A DNA stretch of 64,000 nucleotides from Anas platyrhynchos (Eukaryota; Chordata; Aves; Anseriformes; Anatidae). The notes below the pieces were generated by a model, which made no database searches, was not told the DNA's origin, and worked only from the letters and a program-made list of their open reading frames with translations. Below, one piece after another: positions 12,040 through 24,543 of the stretch. The position numbers were made by a program, and so were the translations under genes. Every line of letters begins with the position of its first letter. Position 1 is the first letter of the stretch. The stretch spans positions 2,079,501-2,143,500 of the forward strand of contig NC_092612.1 of the NCBI RefSeq assembly GCF_047663525.1, read 5' to 3'.

Positions 12040-12045
12040 ATTAAA
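12040..12045 (+). other. Gene B poly(A) signal ATTAAA
   Basis: This hexamer is about 650 nt after the stop and is followed by TGCA after 7 nt. The 3' UTR is AT-rich and includes a CAA-rich stretch near 11895. Confidence 0.6.
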
Positions 12046-12064
12046 GTTATTCTGCATTATTATT

Positions 12065-14505
12065 GTCATTTTCTCATTTTCTCTCTCTTCGTGTCCTGAT
12101 TTTCACACACCTACTGGTGAAATTTAGATGGCAAACATCAAAACCAAGTCTGCCAGTCCTGCTCACCCATGAAGTGAGAAAATAATCAACTCCCTCTGCA
12201 GTCCCCAGCTCTGTGCACAAAACACTTTCACTCGACCCTCATCCTGTTGCTTGTGGTTTTCAGCATTCATAGCTTAACCTGCCAGCTGAAAGCAGTAAGA
12301 TGAAGGGGGTGATACTGAAATTTTTATTTATTTATTAGGTCCAGGAAAAAAATAATCAACTCCCCCCAGTTCAATGCTTATTTTCCACTGATGATTTCTA
12401 CACAATTTAAGCACACGCATTGCCCATTGGGTCCCAGGAACATGCTACCAGCCCTCACAAGCTACCAGCCCTTTTTAACCCAAGGGAGAGAAAACTCTCA
12501 GGCAAACTCATTTCTAACCCAGCATAAAGTTGTTTAACCCCAGTGAAATGTGAAAGCTGGCTAAATGCTAATTCCCCATTGCTGGGCCAGTGAGCCGTGA
12601 GCAGATTCTGTGAACATCAGGGTGTGCACCTTGCTCTGCAAGCAGCCTGTGCAGTCCCGTCCAAACACAGTTGTTTTTCCAGAGACTTCAAAGGCAAACG
12701 GAATTGCAGGAAACTTTATGGCAAGGTGAAAACATGCGAAGCAGCCTGGATCCCTGCCAGTCTCCTAGCTTACCCTGCCCTGTCTCCCTGGGAAGCTGCC
12801 AAGCTCAGGAAAGACAGCGTCTGTCCGTCTGTCTGATGCTGCCTTTGGAATTTCATCCTCACTGTGGTCTGCTCACATGGATGTCCACCAAGATGAGCAG
12901 CCCATGCATGCCCCCTACCCCTCTGTAAATCTGCATTTCCTGAAACGAGCCCCCCCCCCCCCCAAATGTAAAGTAGTTCCTTGCCTAGAAGACCAGACCT
13001 GCTCACAGCAGGCATGCCTAGCTGCATCCTTCTAATCAAGAAGAGCTTAAAAATTCACCTTATCACTTTTATTCATCACTCCTCTGATTTTCTGCATGCC
13101 AAGGGGAATCCTAAAAGGGCAGAAATTGGAGCGATTTGAAGTTTTCCTTTTATAAGACGGGAACTCTTGCAAATTTACTTGTCTTGCAGATGTTACCATG
13201 TGCCCTACTTTATTGATCCGATATGGATCAATTACTGTATCTCGGAAGATGAGCTTGTGAACTGTGTCTCGGTGTCACACCCTAGATAAGAAAGGAGGCA
13301 GTACAGAGATATTAAGCTTATGTTGTTTGCATGGCTCATGCAAAAAGTGTTGTGAAAAACTTGGTAATGAGGTCATCAGTGGGGTGGAGCTCTCAGGAAC
13401 CTCCAGTCCCAAAGACCCTGTCCTGACTCATTACCTCCACCCTATCCAGTCCAGTGGTTCAAGGAGTTTAAGGATAATCCAGTTGCACAACAGGGCTCGG
13501 GAACCCATCTTCACCTGCTGAGGATGACTCAAATTATTATTATTATTATTATTTTTAGAGTACAAAACCTGAAAACGGATAACTTTGTTTTTTCTTGAGA
13601 ATGAAGCAGCTTGCACAAGATATTCTGTACTCCAGGATCCTTGCTGAGGATTCTTAGAGAAGAGCCACAGGCCGTTCGTCCTAGGGAATTTGAGCTTGCT
13701 CCCTTTTGGAGAAATTTGTGTATAGCATCCACTCCCATGCACCATAATGTACTGCTGCCTGGAATACGGATGTGTCATTTGGGTCCATTCTGTGTGAATT
13801 GATGCATGTCATGTTCACAGAACCCTCAATGTTCTGTACTTATCTGCTTAAGCCATGCCTTGAGACATTTAGATAAACAGTCTAACAAAAAAAAAAAAAA
13901 AAAAAAAAAGGCATTTCTGATAACACTGCATCTTTCTGGCAATTTGAGCTTCACTCTTGGTCTTTCCTCCTTTAACTGCCTCTAACCACCTCCTGCAAAC
14001 ACATTTCACTTCTTTCTTTGGCAATGCCAGTTTTAGTGCCTTCCATTAATTTTGCCTTGCATGTAGGAACCCAGCTGCTCCTCTGCCTTCCCCTGCTCTT
14101 TCCATCATTAAGAAGGACACCGCCTTTCATTTTCACTTTAACTTCCCACATTGTCTTCTCCCTGTTTCTTGCAAGCCTTAATTCTCTTTACACCTGCATG
14201 GCAGAGACAATTATCATCTTATGAGATAACTGATGCCTGAAAGCCACCTAACCTGTCTAAGGGCACTGTATATATAAGGGTGGATCTAGTATTTAGACAC
14301 ACCTAATTATTATTAGCCTTATTACTTATAACCTGTCATTATAATTTTAATATTGCACATTAGCCAAACTTATGACAGAGCCAGGCAGGCCAAGGCATGG
14401 GACAGACAAGAGAAGGGGCAGAATGCATCTTGCACACAGAGTAGGTGCTGGTGGGAAGGCGTTTTTACTGTTTAAATCCCTTTTCAAGTTGTGACTTGAA
14501 CTACA
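12065..14505. other. Intergenic with simple repeats
   Basis: No gene is supported. The stretch contains poly(C) at about 12949-12963, an ATT/TTA repeat at 13533-13554 and poly(A) at 13887-13909. A TATATAAG at about 14269 has no nearby splice donor. Confidence 0.5.
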
Positions 14506-14512
14506 AGGAGAG

Positions 14513-14672
14513 CATTGAATCACAGCCTGGCTGAGGCAGGAAGGGACCTCTGGGTCCATCTGGTGAAACCGCTGCTCAAGCAGGGCCACCCAGAGCAGAG
14601 TGCTCAGGACCATGTGCAGAAGCTTTTGAAGATCCCCAAGGAAGAAACTCCACAGCTTCTCTGGGCACTGGC
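14513..14672 (-). mobile_element. CR1 LINE 3' fragment
   Basis: The + strand matches the reverse complement of an avian CR1 3' end: a GAATCACAG start, then gaagggacctctgg, gctcaagcagggccaccc and aactccacagcttctctggg in order. It is short and 5'-truncated, as most CR1 copies are. The open frame across it at 14515-14721 is incidental. Confidence 0.85.
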
Positions 14673-14679
14673 CTTTATA

Positions 14680-16310
14680 GCAGCTTTTTATTCATGCTTT
14701 AGCCTTATTAACTTGAGTTGAAAGAACCAATGCAATGCAGATTCTTACTGCAGAAGAGAACTTGGCACTGTCATTCAGATGTTTCCTCTGGAAGGCATAG
14801 CTCTAATGTGTATTTTATTTATTTGGTGACAAGAGCCTCCTCTGTCTCTAAATTTACTGTTTAACAACACTCTGTGACATCAAAAGTGCTCTTTCAGAGC
14901 AATAGGCTTGAAGGAACCAAAAGTCAGCTGCCAGATTTTCTTTCTGAGATTAGAATGTTTAATGCTAATGAACAGCTAATGAACTAGAATGAAGATTTAA
15001 TTAATAGCTTTAGAATTAATAGATTTTTAAATTGGATGCTAGCACCACACCTCTGTGAGCCATAGGAAAGTACAGGGATAAGGATTCCCTTTGACAGTAT
15101 CAGTGCATAACATGAACACCAAGAAAAATATTTAAAAGGAAATACTAAAAATGGATTAATGGCAAGGGCTGAAGTCCTGAGGCTCTACACTCCAAAACCT
15201 GGACCCCCTATTGTCAGAATGGGTCTACCATACTTGTATTCTACCATACTTGTATTCTAAGAAGGCTTAGCTAATCTCTGGCACTTTTCATGGTCTTCAC
15301 CAAGAGACAAAATTGTTGTTCTGGGCTGTATTTGTCTGAACAGGCAGTGACACTACATCCTTCCCACCTCCACAAACCTCTGGGTTCTCACTGAGGTCCC
15401 TCACCCCTCTCGCTGAGGTCCCTCACCCCTTTTGTACCCTGGTACAGAGAAGACATGAATCTCTTCTTCCTCAGAGCCCAGGTCTTATGGGGTGGGACGA
15501 GGTGGGGCTACTTTGTGGAGAAGCCTCATCCATGCCACTCTGCCAACTCTTCCCATGTGTGGGGATTCAGATGGCCTGACATCCTCCCAGAAAGCACAGC
15601 CCCATCACTGCCCAAATGAGGTGGCTCTGACCTCAGGAACATGTCTGGGTGATGGGTATGCTGTGTGTGGCTCAAGAGGTGCACATTGGCTAGCTTTGAT
15701 ATGAAGCTAAATTATACGTGGACATGCAAGCTGCAGTTACAACTTGGGCTGCAATTTAGCATGCCCTCAGGTTTTATCAAGGAGAGCAGTACTCACCTAT
15801 TAAAGAAATTCAGTTCTGTTTTGTTTTTAAGATGAAAGATGCTCAGCGAGATTACAGTAGTGTAATTATTCCAGAGCACCAAGCATCTCATTTAGTGGTG
15901 GGAAAGAATTCTTCGGCTTCAGAATTATTTGTGTGTATAACTATTTAATCACTGCTTTTTGTTGTACCATAGCTAGAAAACCTTTCTGTAAGGGAGGAAA
16001 TCCACATAATAAGAAAGCTGTATTTTGTCATTAAATACTTAAAGATGAGACTCAGTATCTAGGGTGTAAGTGGGACATGAGCAGGCTGGAATTGCTGACA
16101 ATGAATTCCCCTTGGAAGCAGGGTCAATTATGCTGAAAGAGATTAAGTGACAAATGTAAAAAAGGCAAGAAATAGAAGAAAGACATCTTAATGTCAACAA
16201 AAATGGAAAACAGTGGTGACTGAATAAAGGATCTCCATGTAGGTGGAGTTTCTGAACTTCCAATGGTCTCAAAGACTGACACTGCAAATACACAGCAGAA
16301 ATTCTATGTT
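14680..16310. other. Intergenic, no gene recognised
   Basis: AT-rich sequence with short direct duplications near 15224-15257 (ctaccatacttgtattctac) and 15391-15430 (ctgaggtccctcacccct). No promoter and exon pairing is visible. Confidence 0.5.
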
Positions 16311-16317
16311 CATTTAG

Positions 16318-16460
16318 AAACATAGAATTATTTAGGTTGGAAAAGACCTTTAAGAGCATCAAGTCCAACTATCTACCTGACTTAACAACTCCCATCACTG
16401 AAGCAAGTCCTTTAGTGCCACTTAAGTGTTTATGGAAAAGTCTCCACTGAGTGTGTCTGT
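16318..16460 (-). mobile_element. CR1 LINE 3' fragment
   Basis: The + strand reads antisense to CR1: catagaattatttaggttgg, aaaagaccttt and catcaagtccaac. Similarity fades beyond about 16460. It is truncated and has no coding capacity. Confidence 0.8.
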
Positions 16461-16464
16461 GCCT

Positions 16465-17398
16465 ACAAAAGAACCTTAAATACATATTTTTGGATACCTA
16501 ATTGTAGAGATTTCCATCTGCAACCCAATGTCCTCCTTTCTCCTATGGCAACCACATTGTTTCACAACCCAGTCCAGCTTTCAGACACAATGATTTGTGT
16601 TGCTTTACTGAAAGACTGACAGGACAAGCAACCAGGGCTTTTAGATTACTAGAAATTGTTTCTAGAGAAGACTGTTATAAACATAATATAAAACCTGAAA
16701 AAAGGAAGGCAGATATGGATCTGATTTTAAGAAGTAATAAAGTTCCTTTGATTTGGGGTACTGGTGGAAAAATCAGCTTGTTTTCTGGAAAAATATGAAT
16801 TCTATCATTAATACAGACTTTTTTTTTTCATTTTTCTGTTGTCTTCTGCTCTCCTTGGTCCAGAGTCACAAAGTTTCCCATACTTTCAGCACAGTTTGGT
16901 TAAATCACCTCAAACAGCTCCAAACACAGGAAGAGGAACTGGCTCCCAGCACAAAAAAGTCTTTTCATTTTGTTTTCTATGTCCAATAGAGGTGAACAAA
17001 TGAAATCAAATAAGTGCAAAGCACAATTTACAATGAACATAAAAGTACAAAACTGATATACTGCTATGGTCTAAGCAATATAATAGCACTGAGTATATAG
17101 ATAATGAAAGAGCAGGCAGTGGTGATCCAGTTCTTTAGTTCCCAACTCCATCTTCAGCCTTGCAATTAGGCAGTGAAAAAGCACTCAGTAATATTAACCC
17201 TCCAGTTTGAGTTTGTTCTGAAAATAGGTTTCCAGGTGACAGCTCTTAAACCACACTGGAAATCTGTACCAAAATGTGGATGTCCAGGGTCCAATGCAGG
17301 GCTGTAGACTAAAATCTGTACTCTTCCACCATGATTCTCATCCTTTGGCTTTTTGTTTTCCTGCATAATGGTGTTTTCTGTTTTCTTGCAACCACTAT
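16465..17398. other. Intergenic, no gene recognised
   Basis: AT-rich spacer between two CR1 fragments. The frames are short and unrelated to known families. Confidence 0.45.
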
Positions 17399-17400
17399 AT

Positions 17401-17500
17401 TACAGAATCACAGAATTTCTAGGTTGGAAGAGACCTCAAGATCATCGAGTCCAACCTCTGACCTAATGCTAACAGTCCCCACTAAACCATATTCCACATC
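17401..17500 (-). mobile_element. CR1 LINE 3' end
   Basis: This is the best-preserved CR1 copy in the window. The + strand runs from acagaatcacagaatttc through ggttggaagagacctcaag to atcatcgagtccaacctctg. The ATTCTGTG-type terminal repeat is visible at the left edge. Its low divergence suggests a younger insertion than the copy near 8035. Confidence 0.9.
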
Positions 17501-17504
17501 TGCT

Positions 17505-19480
17505 TGGAATTGCTATGATATGATAAAATCTGCAGAAAAAATAAAGGCTAAGGATAATGTTTTGTTACAATCTGCAATAATAACATAGGCAATTTCCTTT
17601 CAGACAAATGAACCTTCAGACCAATTTAGAAAATTATAGCATGGCACAGGTGAGGGCAATAGCAATTATGCCGGCTTTGTCTTTAAGATTTAATCTTAGT
17701 ATGTAAAGCAGCTGTGTAAGCATCAGAGAGCAGTATGGGGATTTCTAAAACCAGAAAGTAATGCGCAACAACATCATCTTCATCTTCCCAGAAAAAGTAA
17801 GAGGAGAAATCTTTTAGATAGTTTTTCAGCATTACCTTACGTTGAGGTAACTTTAAATCTAAATCTGTGAACCCTATGTCTGGGAGTCCTCAGCTATACC
17901 CCAGATTTACGTTTTTTACCTAGGTTGCTGCTTCTGTATGTGAAGCAAGAAATTCTTTAGAGTAAAATACAAGATCCTTGATGTTTTTTCTTTATATTTT
18001 AAGAAGTATTTAGCTTTCACCTGTTGAGGGAGGAAGGTGATTCCTTTACTTTTAATAATTCTTTGGTGGAAGATAACTAACTTCCAGATGATGTGAAAAA
18101 GCATACTGGAATATTGCCAGTTACCCTTGCATTCAATTTATTTATTGTTTAATTTATTTATCTTAAATTGTATCAATAAAATGTGAAGGTTGAACGCAGT
18201 TTGGGCTTGAAAGATCTTACTTACTCTTATGGTTTTCTACTTTATATAAACCATCAATTCACTTTGCTTAAAGCTGCCAGGGAAAAGCCTCAGATACCAC
18301 CACATGGATTGTCAAGCCAGTGTGGTGTTCTGCAGGTATTATTGTTGGTAGCTAAGAACCTGTAAGATCAACAAGTTGTACTTGCATTAGAAAACACTCA
18401 AAATGTTTGAGTCCTTATATACTTTTATAAAATATTTAGTTTAGTAACTCCTTTAATTGCTTCAGCTGTCAGTCACTGTAATTATTAGTTATTTCTCATT
18501 CCCACAGATTATATGACTCATTATTCTAAGCAGCTTGCTGTCATATCTCTATTGGCTGCTTACATTCCTCTAGTTATTACGCTGCTTTGATGGCCATGAA
18601 ACACAAATAAAGTCATCTGTTATGTTTTTTTTTTTTTTTTTTTTTTTTTTTGGTCAGTTTCAGTTTTAATAATTTGCCACAAGAAGATCAAGAAGATAGC
18701 TAGGAAGTTTATGATGTAAATGTGAATCACAGCATCAGCATTTGACAGGCCTTGTGAATTTATTCTGCTTGAGGTTATGGACCTGTACTTCACATAATGT
18801 TTTCTCTGAGACCTCTAATCCCACAAGTAACATGTATTCTCTCTCCATGCTGGCATTCAACATGAAAGTTGGAGAAGGAAAAATCAATTTCTTCATAGCT
18901 ATTTGTATTTTTTTTACATTTATTTTGAAAGCATCTTAGAAAAGGATGAATTCTTGAGAATGTGAACTGATGATAGATTGTAAAAAGCTTGGCCTAGTGC
19001 ATCTCTTTATTTAAATTTCTAATTGAATTTTGTGCTCACGTGCAGGAGAGTATCTTTTCAAAGGATGGTACCGAGTTATAAACTCTAGTTCCAAAGACCC
19101 TGGACTAGTGTACACAATGGCTGTGGACATTAATGGCTAATTAATAATAATAAAAATATTAATGTGAAAATATTTCCTTTCTTTAAAAAGAAAATTCCAG
19201 TAGGTCGTTTGTTTTTAATAGACGAGATGTCATATGATAGATTGGAATCCTCCTTTCTTTATTCTTCTGAGCTATCTTCACAATCACAAGTGTTTAAAGG
19301 AAATCCACTAATTTTACCATGAGATTTTTCTGCAAAAAGACAAGAGGGGAGGGGGAAGGAGGGGAATGCATGTACCATGCTGTGTGGGACTGGAAATTAT
19401 CTACTAATCACAGGCTGTTATCAAAGTAGTTGCAACAAAGCATGGTATCACTGGGGAAAACATTCCGTTTCACAAGATGT
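17505..19480. other. Intergenic, AT-rich, no gene recognised
   Basis: Contains poly(T) at 18625-18651 and many short frames with no family resemblance. The right end leads into the promoter of gene C. Confidence 0.5.
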
Positions 19481-19489
19481 AGAGCATGA

Positions 19490-19603
19490 TTGCATAAAGG
19501 TGTCTCCCAATTTCTATTCTCTATGACAGTGTATAAAAGTGCTCGTAACTCGGGTGTCTCTAGCTGCCTCTGCTGACTTATTCCTCTTGGTGACTGGGTA
19601 AGT
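19490..19603 (+). promoter_or_regulatory. Gene C upstream element, TATA box, noncoding exon 1 and donor
   Basis: A TTGCATAAAGG element (19490-19500) stands about 42 bp before TATAAAAG (19532-19539). It is a looser version of the element seen at B, G and J. Exon 1 runs from about 19562 to 19597, with donor GTAAGT at 19598-19603. Confidence 0.75.
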
Positions 19604-20582
19604 CCAATATAACTGTATCCGTTTGTAATTATAGACATGGTTTTATAGGTAGTATTATTATGAGGTTATTTGTCCTATCCCATTTTAGGGTAGGAACTTA
19701 TTATCTAAGAACATCTTACTTTGAAATTGTAATGTGCAAATAGGGTGGATATAGCCATCACCGTGAGCATGTGGAAAAATGAGTGGCAGTTTCAAAAATG
19801 TGGATGATAGCAGCTCCTAGGAATTGAGCAGTTATACCCATTTAGAAGAAATGAAAGATGCTGTACCTTCCTCCGTTGCTCTTTCTGAGTTCACATACAA
19901 AAATGAAACCAAAAATGTTGTAAAACAATGATATAAAATGTTTAGTGAGAGGCAAGGTTTTCATATGCCATATGAGAACAGGATACTGGGCCAGGTGTTA
20001 AGGAGAATATTGTTGTTTCCGAGAACTTAGCAATAGAACTAAATAGAGGATTCCCAACTCTAATGGGACCTGACTGATATTGCTACTTAGAAATTGAACA
20101 AACTCATCCCACATAAGCAACTAGTTTTTTCTTCATTAACATTTTCTTTGCTACTTTATATCGCAATAATTTTCTAAAAATATTTCTGCATCTAGACTAC
20201 CAGGGTCTGTAGTTTTGACCCTTCACATGCTTTGGCTGTTAAGAAATTCTTTGTTATGTTTTTCAAGCAATGAATGGAATGGGGAAAAAAGAGCTATATA
20301 TAGATTTTGGGTTAAGAACAAGTAGACAAAAGGGTAAGATTCAAAGTGGAATGGAGTGTGCCTTAGAAATGGTGAGGTGGTTTTTTTAATTAGTTTTTAA
20401 TCACTAAATCTTAAGTTTAATGTAGACTACTTGGAGGTATATATTTGCACCTGTTCAGATGACTGCCATTCAATACATCTACATAAACCAAAGTACTCTA
20501 ATACTGTTTGTTCATTCACTCCTCTGGCCTTAACTCTACTGGGCCAGTTCTCTCTACCTTTCAGGTTTACTTGCCTTGTGGA

Positions 20583-21155
20583 ATGATGTCTACCTATGGA
20601 CAGATGCTTAGCTCCCGCTGTGCTTCACCTTGTGAAGTGACGTGCCCACAACCATACATCAACTGTTATAATGAACCATGCATCAGCTCATGTGGCGATT
20701 CAAGAGCAATTGTGTACGCACCACCTGTTGTTGTGACTTTCCCTGGACCCATTATCAGCTCGTGTCCTCAGGAAAGCTTTGTGGGAACTGCCATGCCTGA
20801 AATTGAGGGTCAGATGGGCTCCGGAGGAATGGGAATGGGCTCTGGAGGCGGAGGAATGGGAATGGGCTCCGGAGGTGGAGGAATGGGCTCCGGAGGTGGA
20901 GGAATGGGAATGGGCTCCGGAGGTGGAGGAATGGGCTCTGGCGGCTCCTGTGGTGGAGGCAGCTCCTATGGGATGGGTTCCCATGGCTCCTATGGCTCTG
21001 GGGGCTCTTATGGTGGGGAGGGCTCTTGTGGTGGCGGAATCTCTCGTTTGGGAAGCTTTTACCGAAACTCGTTTTTTTCAGGATATGGTAGAAATTATTT
21101 CCCCTTTTCTAGAGGATACTATAGGTATCGCTATGGAAACTGTGGGCCATTTTAA
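20583..21155 (+). CDS. Gene C: Gly/Met-rich corneous beta-protein
   Basis: The predicted protein has 190 residues. Exon 2 starts at 20565 after ttcag, and two adjacent ATGs (20583 and 20586) open the frame; the second gives the MS start usual for the family. The core spans about residues 39-71 and reads [19 protein letters not shown], with YAPP where most genes here have YPPP. Gene D shares this change. Residues 79-122 are a tandem Gly/Met/Ser repeat (GMGMGSGGG units), followed by Gly/Ser/Tyr blocks. The C-terminus is rich in aromatic residues and arginine (RGYYRYRYGNCGPF). Methionine in place of tyrosine in the Gly loops is unusual for CBPs. The gene is convergent with D. Confidence 0.93.
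   Translation: MMSTYGQMLSSRCASPCEVTCPQPYINCYNEPCISSCGDSRAIVYAPPVVVTFPGPIISSCPQESFVGTAMPEIEGQMGSGGMGMGSGGGGMGMGSGGGGMGSGGGGMGMGSGGGGMGSGGSCGGGSSYGMGSHGSYGSGGSYGGEGSCGGGISRLGSFYRNSFFSGYGRNYFPFSRGYYRYRYGNCGPF
20817..20948 (+). repeat. Coding minisatellite in gene C
   Basis: In-frame tandem units encode GGMGMGSGGG and shorter GGMGSGG variants. The uneven mixture of long and short units indicates unequal crossing over or slippage, so length polymorphism between individuals is likely. Confidence 0.85.
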
Positions 21156-21557
21156 GTCTTTAAGAAAAAGTCATGACAAGAAATGATAAGATACAAACTA
21201 ATGATTGATATATAGGCCTGGAAATTAGACATGCCAAGCAGCCTCTGCTCCAGCTGATGTCACTAGGAGTTGGGGTTACCTGGGATCTCTTTGTGCTATG
21301 TTTTATCTAAGGCTTACAATCCCAATGTTGCATCACTTTGTCATTTGCTCATGTTATGTTTTGGTCTTTTGATCTTTCTGAAACTGAAGAAAGTAAAACA
21401 ATAATGGGACTTAACTGTGAAAGGGTCCAACTGAAAGAAGAATATCTTGTGAGCCCTGTGCTACTCTGACTGATGGTAGTCTTTGTTGAAATGGAAATTA
21501 CATTCTTTGTCTCTGTGTTGCCTCATTCTACAAGAATGTATTCCACTTCTTGTTTGT

Positions 21558-21563
21558 ATTAAA
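21558..21563 (+). other. Gene C poly(A) signal ATTAAA
   Basis: About 400 nt after the stop, followed by TGCATCAT after 7 nt and then a TG-rich stretch. Confidence 0.65.
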
Positions 21564-21788
21564 ACCCTGTTGCATCATAGCTCAGTCTTCTGGCGTTCAT
21601 TTTGCTGCAGTTCCTTCATTACAAACCAGTGTGAAAGAAGTTAACCTTGTGCATCAATTCTGATGCCTCAAAGAGCATCATCAGGGAAGAATTAATTACT
21701 TTCTATGGACAATATCACTTGTCAGGAATTCATTAGAGTAACTTTCCCCTTTATGATATATACATCAAAATATACATAGTAATAAATA

Positions 21789-21960
21789 GAACAGAATCAT
21801 AATTTAGATTGAAGGTCCTCTGGAGATGGTGTAGTATAATTATTACTCAAAGCCAAGATAACTTTGAAGCTAGGTCAGTTACTCAGGATCATTACCAGCA
21901 GTACCTTGAATATCCCTGATGAAATTGTTTCAGACCCTTGTGGGAAGTCTAATGACTGCA
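21789..21960 (-). mobile_element. Diverged CR1 LINE fragment
   Basis: The + strand is recognisable as antisense CR1: acagaatcataatttagatt, aaggtcctctggagatggtg, then a decayed form of the ctcaagcagggt region and ttactcaggatc. Divergence is considerable. Confidence 0.55.
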
Positions 21961-21964
21961 TGTG

Positions 21965-23515
21965 TCCTGACTCCATCAGAATGTAAGGTTGTGCTCTGAT
22001 TTATCTAGTCTAAATGGCGAAATAGCTTATCCAATTATGTGTTAGTTAAGTCCTGGGTATTGCAGGCAGGGCCAAAATGAATGGTAAGAAGTTAGTCATA
22101 TGCAACAGAGAATCAGACTGAAGCTCTTGCATCCTGTATCATGCCTTGAAGTAAGCTGAGAAACTCACCTTGATGGCTATATCAATCTTTTGGAGCTGTT
22201 TCGATTGTACTGTTGTTCACAAGAAAGAGCTCATGTGTAGGCTGAGCAAGGGCTGCTGTGCCAAGCACAACATTCACTTCCTTCTTCTGATTGTCTTAAT
22301 CATTGTGGTTTGTTAATTTAATTGGAGCACTTATCCAGGAAATGATCTGATCTTGTTAGGAACATCACTGTGAGATCCCTCAGGCAACTGCTACACGGAT
22401 GCACTCACACTCCCTCAGAATTAAGGATCATGAAGCATCTCATGTACACTTGCTGACAGAACTGGCTAGGAAAAAGATTCTCCCACCACAACTTTACACC
22501 AGAATTTTAAATAAATAAATAATTTATAATCTCTTATATAGAATAGATCTCCTAGAAGCCTTCTGATGAAACTGTAATTTCAATCTGAAGATTTAGGAGA
22601 AACATCCAGATAGCCATACTCATATTGTGGTACTTATGCATGCAGTGCTATGTGGTGTTAACAGAATATTGCCAGAATTATCTCTCCCAGTGTTAGCGTA
22701 TGGAAAGTCTATCACACAAAATAATGATGTTCTGCTAGTTAGACCATAACCCATAGACTTAAGTAATAATATGTAATGTGGTAGTTAAGGAACTTTTGTT
22801 TGTATATAAATCCTTTGTCTTAGTGCAGAAGTGGTGTTCTCAGCTGCAAACTGAGGGCACACACAGAGGTGTACCAGTGAATGTGTGGGGGTCCCAAAGT
22901 AGCAAAGGAGTTACTGAACTGCTGTGTCTGCAGTTTTAGTTCAGGAGCATCCAACTTTGCTCTAATGTAATGCAGATAAGACAGAGGCAGCAATGCCCCA
23001 GCAGTTTTCACTGTTATTATTCGGTGTTTCGTTCCTCAACCTATTGAGTAAAAACAGTATGAGGGGTTTAGCACTCCTTTGTAAATTGTGAGGCATAACC
23101 TTCTCTCAAGTCATGTGTATGACAATTTATATAGATGTTCACAGCTCAGCCTCAAGATCACGAGCTCTGATCCTCTTAGTAATATGCAGGTAAGAGTGCA
23201 TGAAGCTCAGTGTAGGTACAGTCCCATTCATCCTCTGCAAACTACATTATCCAAAAATCTCAAATTCAACTGAGTACGCATAAGCGACTCCTTCCAGGCT
23301 GTCACTAAAAAGTGTAGAAATACTTTTCTACACAAAAATAACAGTGGGATTGGTGCTTTCATGCAGCCACACATCAGGCTATTGAATTCCACTCCCCCTT
23401 GTGTATGTGAAGCTCCACCTACTAGTTTGACTCCTGCTGAGTTCACTTCCACTAAGCCTACTTTATTAAGCATAGTAGAGGAAAAGAAAACCCAGAAAGC
23501 CAGTGATATAATTCA
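21965..23515. other. Spacer between convergent genes C and D, no gene recognised
   Basis: AT-rich. A TATATAAAT at about 22804 on the + strand has no splice donor downstream and no paired coding exon. Confidence 0.5.
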
Positions 23516-23523
23516 ACAAGACT

Positions 23524-23529
23524 TTTAAT
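23524..23529 (-). other. Gene D poly(A) signal ATTAAA
   Basis: On the minus strand the hexamer is about 430 nt beyond the stop and is followed after 8 nt by TGAATTAT, a variant of the TGCA motif of the other genes. A minus-strand AATAAA at 23462-23467 is an alternative. Confidence 0.5.
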
Positions 23530-23958
23530 ATGACATGAAATAAGTGCTACAGAACAGAAGAGTGCAGTTCATTAATGGTCTATTCCACAGTCCAAAGGCA
23601 GCCAGAAGGTCGGCATTGATAGTAACAGGCACTGCACTTTACAGGGTAAAGTTGAAATCTTGGCAGCCAAGTCCCACTTTCAAATACCAAAACATTGCTA
23701 CTCCACCAGAAAGGACACAGTACAAGGCTAATAACAATTAAAGGAGAGAAGGTATTATATGAAACTACTATTGATAGAAGGTGAGGCATGACATGGAAAA
23801 AAAAGAGGTGTGGGCCCAGTTTTCAGAGGTATCGAGCAAGGGTGGCTCCTGCTGACGCAAAGGGTTTTCGCCATCTCAAAGCCAGGCCCAGCTGCAGACT
23901 CAGATCTCGTGTTCTCATCTCTGAAGTTGATGCGTGGTCTGCAGGTGTTCAGGCTGCC

Positions 23959-24543
23959 TTAGAAGGAGCTGCAGTTTCCAAGTCGGGATCCACGACGGCT
24001 TCTGTAGGTCTGCCTGCTGTAACAGCTCCCTACGCCTGAGGCGCCTCCGAACCCAAAGGAGCCCTCATTTCCAAAGGAGCCTCCTCCCATCCCTGACAAG
24101 CCCCCACACCCAACAGAGCCTCCCATCCCTGAAAAGCCCCCAAACCCCGCAGAGCCTCCCATCCCTGACATGCCTCCAAACCCGACAGAACCCCGAGCTC
24201 CAATGGAGCTTCCCATCCCTGACATGCCTCCAGTTCCAAAGGAGGCCCCCCTCCCGGACATGCCTCCAGAGCCAATGGCACCCCCCATCCCATTAGATTC
24301 ATCAGAGCCATATTGGGTCAAAGCAGCATAAGGCTGGGGAATCGAAGTTCCCACAATGCTCTCCTGGGAGCAGCTGGTGAGAGTTGGTCCTGGGAAGGTG
24401 AGGACAACCGGTGGGGCATACACCACAGCTCTTGAGTCACCACAGGATGCAACACAGGGCTCAAGGCTTCTGCTGCAGGCATAGGGCTGTGTGCATGCCA
24501 CCTCACAGGCAGGCACGCACTCGGAATTGATGCTGTTCATCAT
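23959..24543 (-). CDS. Gene D: Gly/Met/Ser-rich corneous beta-protein
   Basis: The predicted protein has 194 residues and opens MMNSINSE. Exon 2 starts at 24567 after ctag, 24 nt before the first ATG. Cysteines at 9, 13, 17, 23, 30 and 34 precede a core at about 36-67 with the [12 protein letters not shown] sequence; YAPP is shared with gene C, and PTL replaces the usual PIL. From about residue 85 the protein consists of GMSGMGG, GFGG and GSVGCGG units, again rich in Met. The C-terminus is basic (SRQTYRSRRGSRLGNCSSF). The intron is 557 bp. C and D are probably sister genes in tail-to-tail orientation. Confidence 0.93.
   Translation of the reverse strand: MMNSINSECVPACEVACTQPYACSRSLEPCVASCGDSRAVVYAPPVVLTFPGPTLTSCSQESIVGTSIPQPYAALTQYGSDESNGMGGAIGSGGMSGRGASFGTGGMSGMGSSIGARGSVGFGGMSGMGGSAGFGGFSGMGGSVGCGGLSGMGGGSFGNEGSFGFGGASGVGSCYSRQTYRSRRGSRLGNCSSF
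24030..24300 (-). repeat. Coding Gly/Met repeat in gene D
   Basis: Degenerate tandem units of 7-12 codons encode GGMSGMG(G/S) variants. They explain the long shadow frames on the opposite strand. Confidence 0.75.

Noticed and set aside
22804-22812. TATATAAAT as a promoter between C and D
   Set aside because: No donor or coding exon pairs with it on the + strand.
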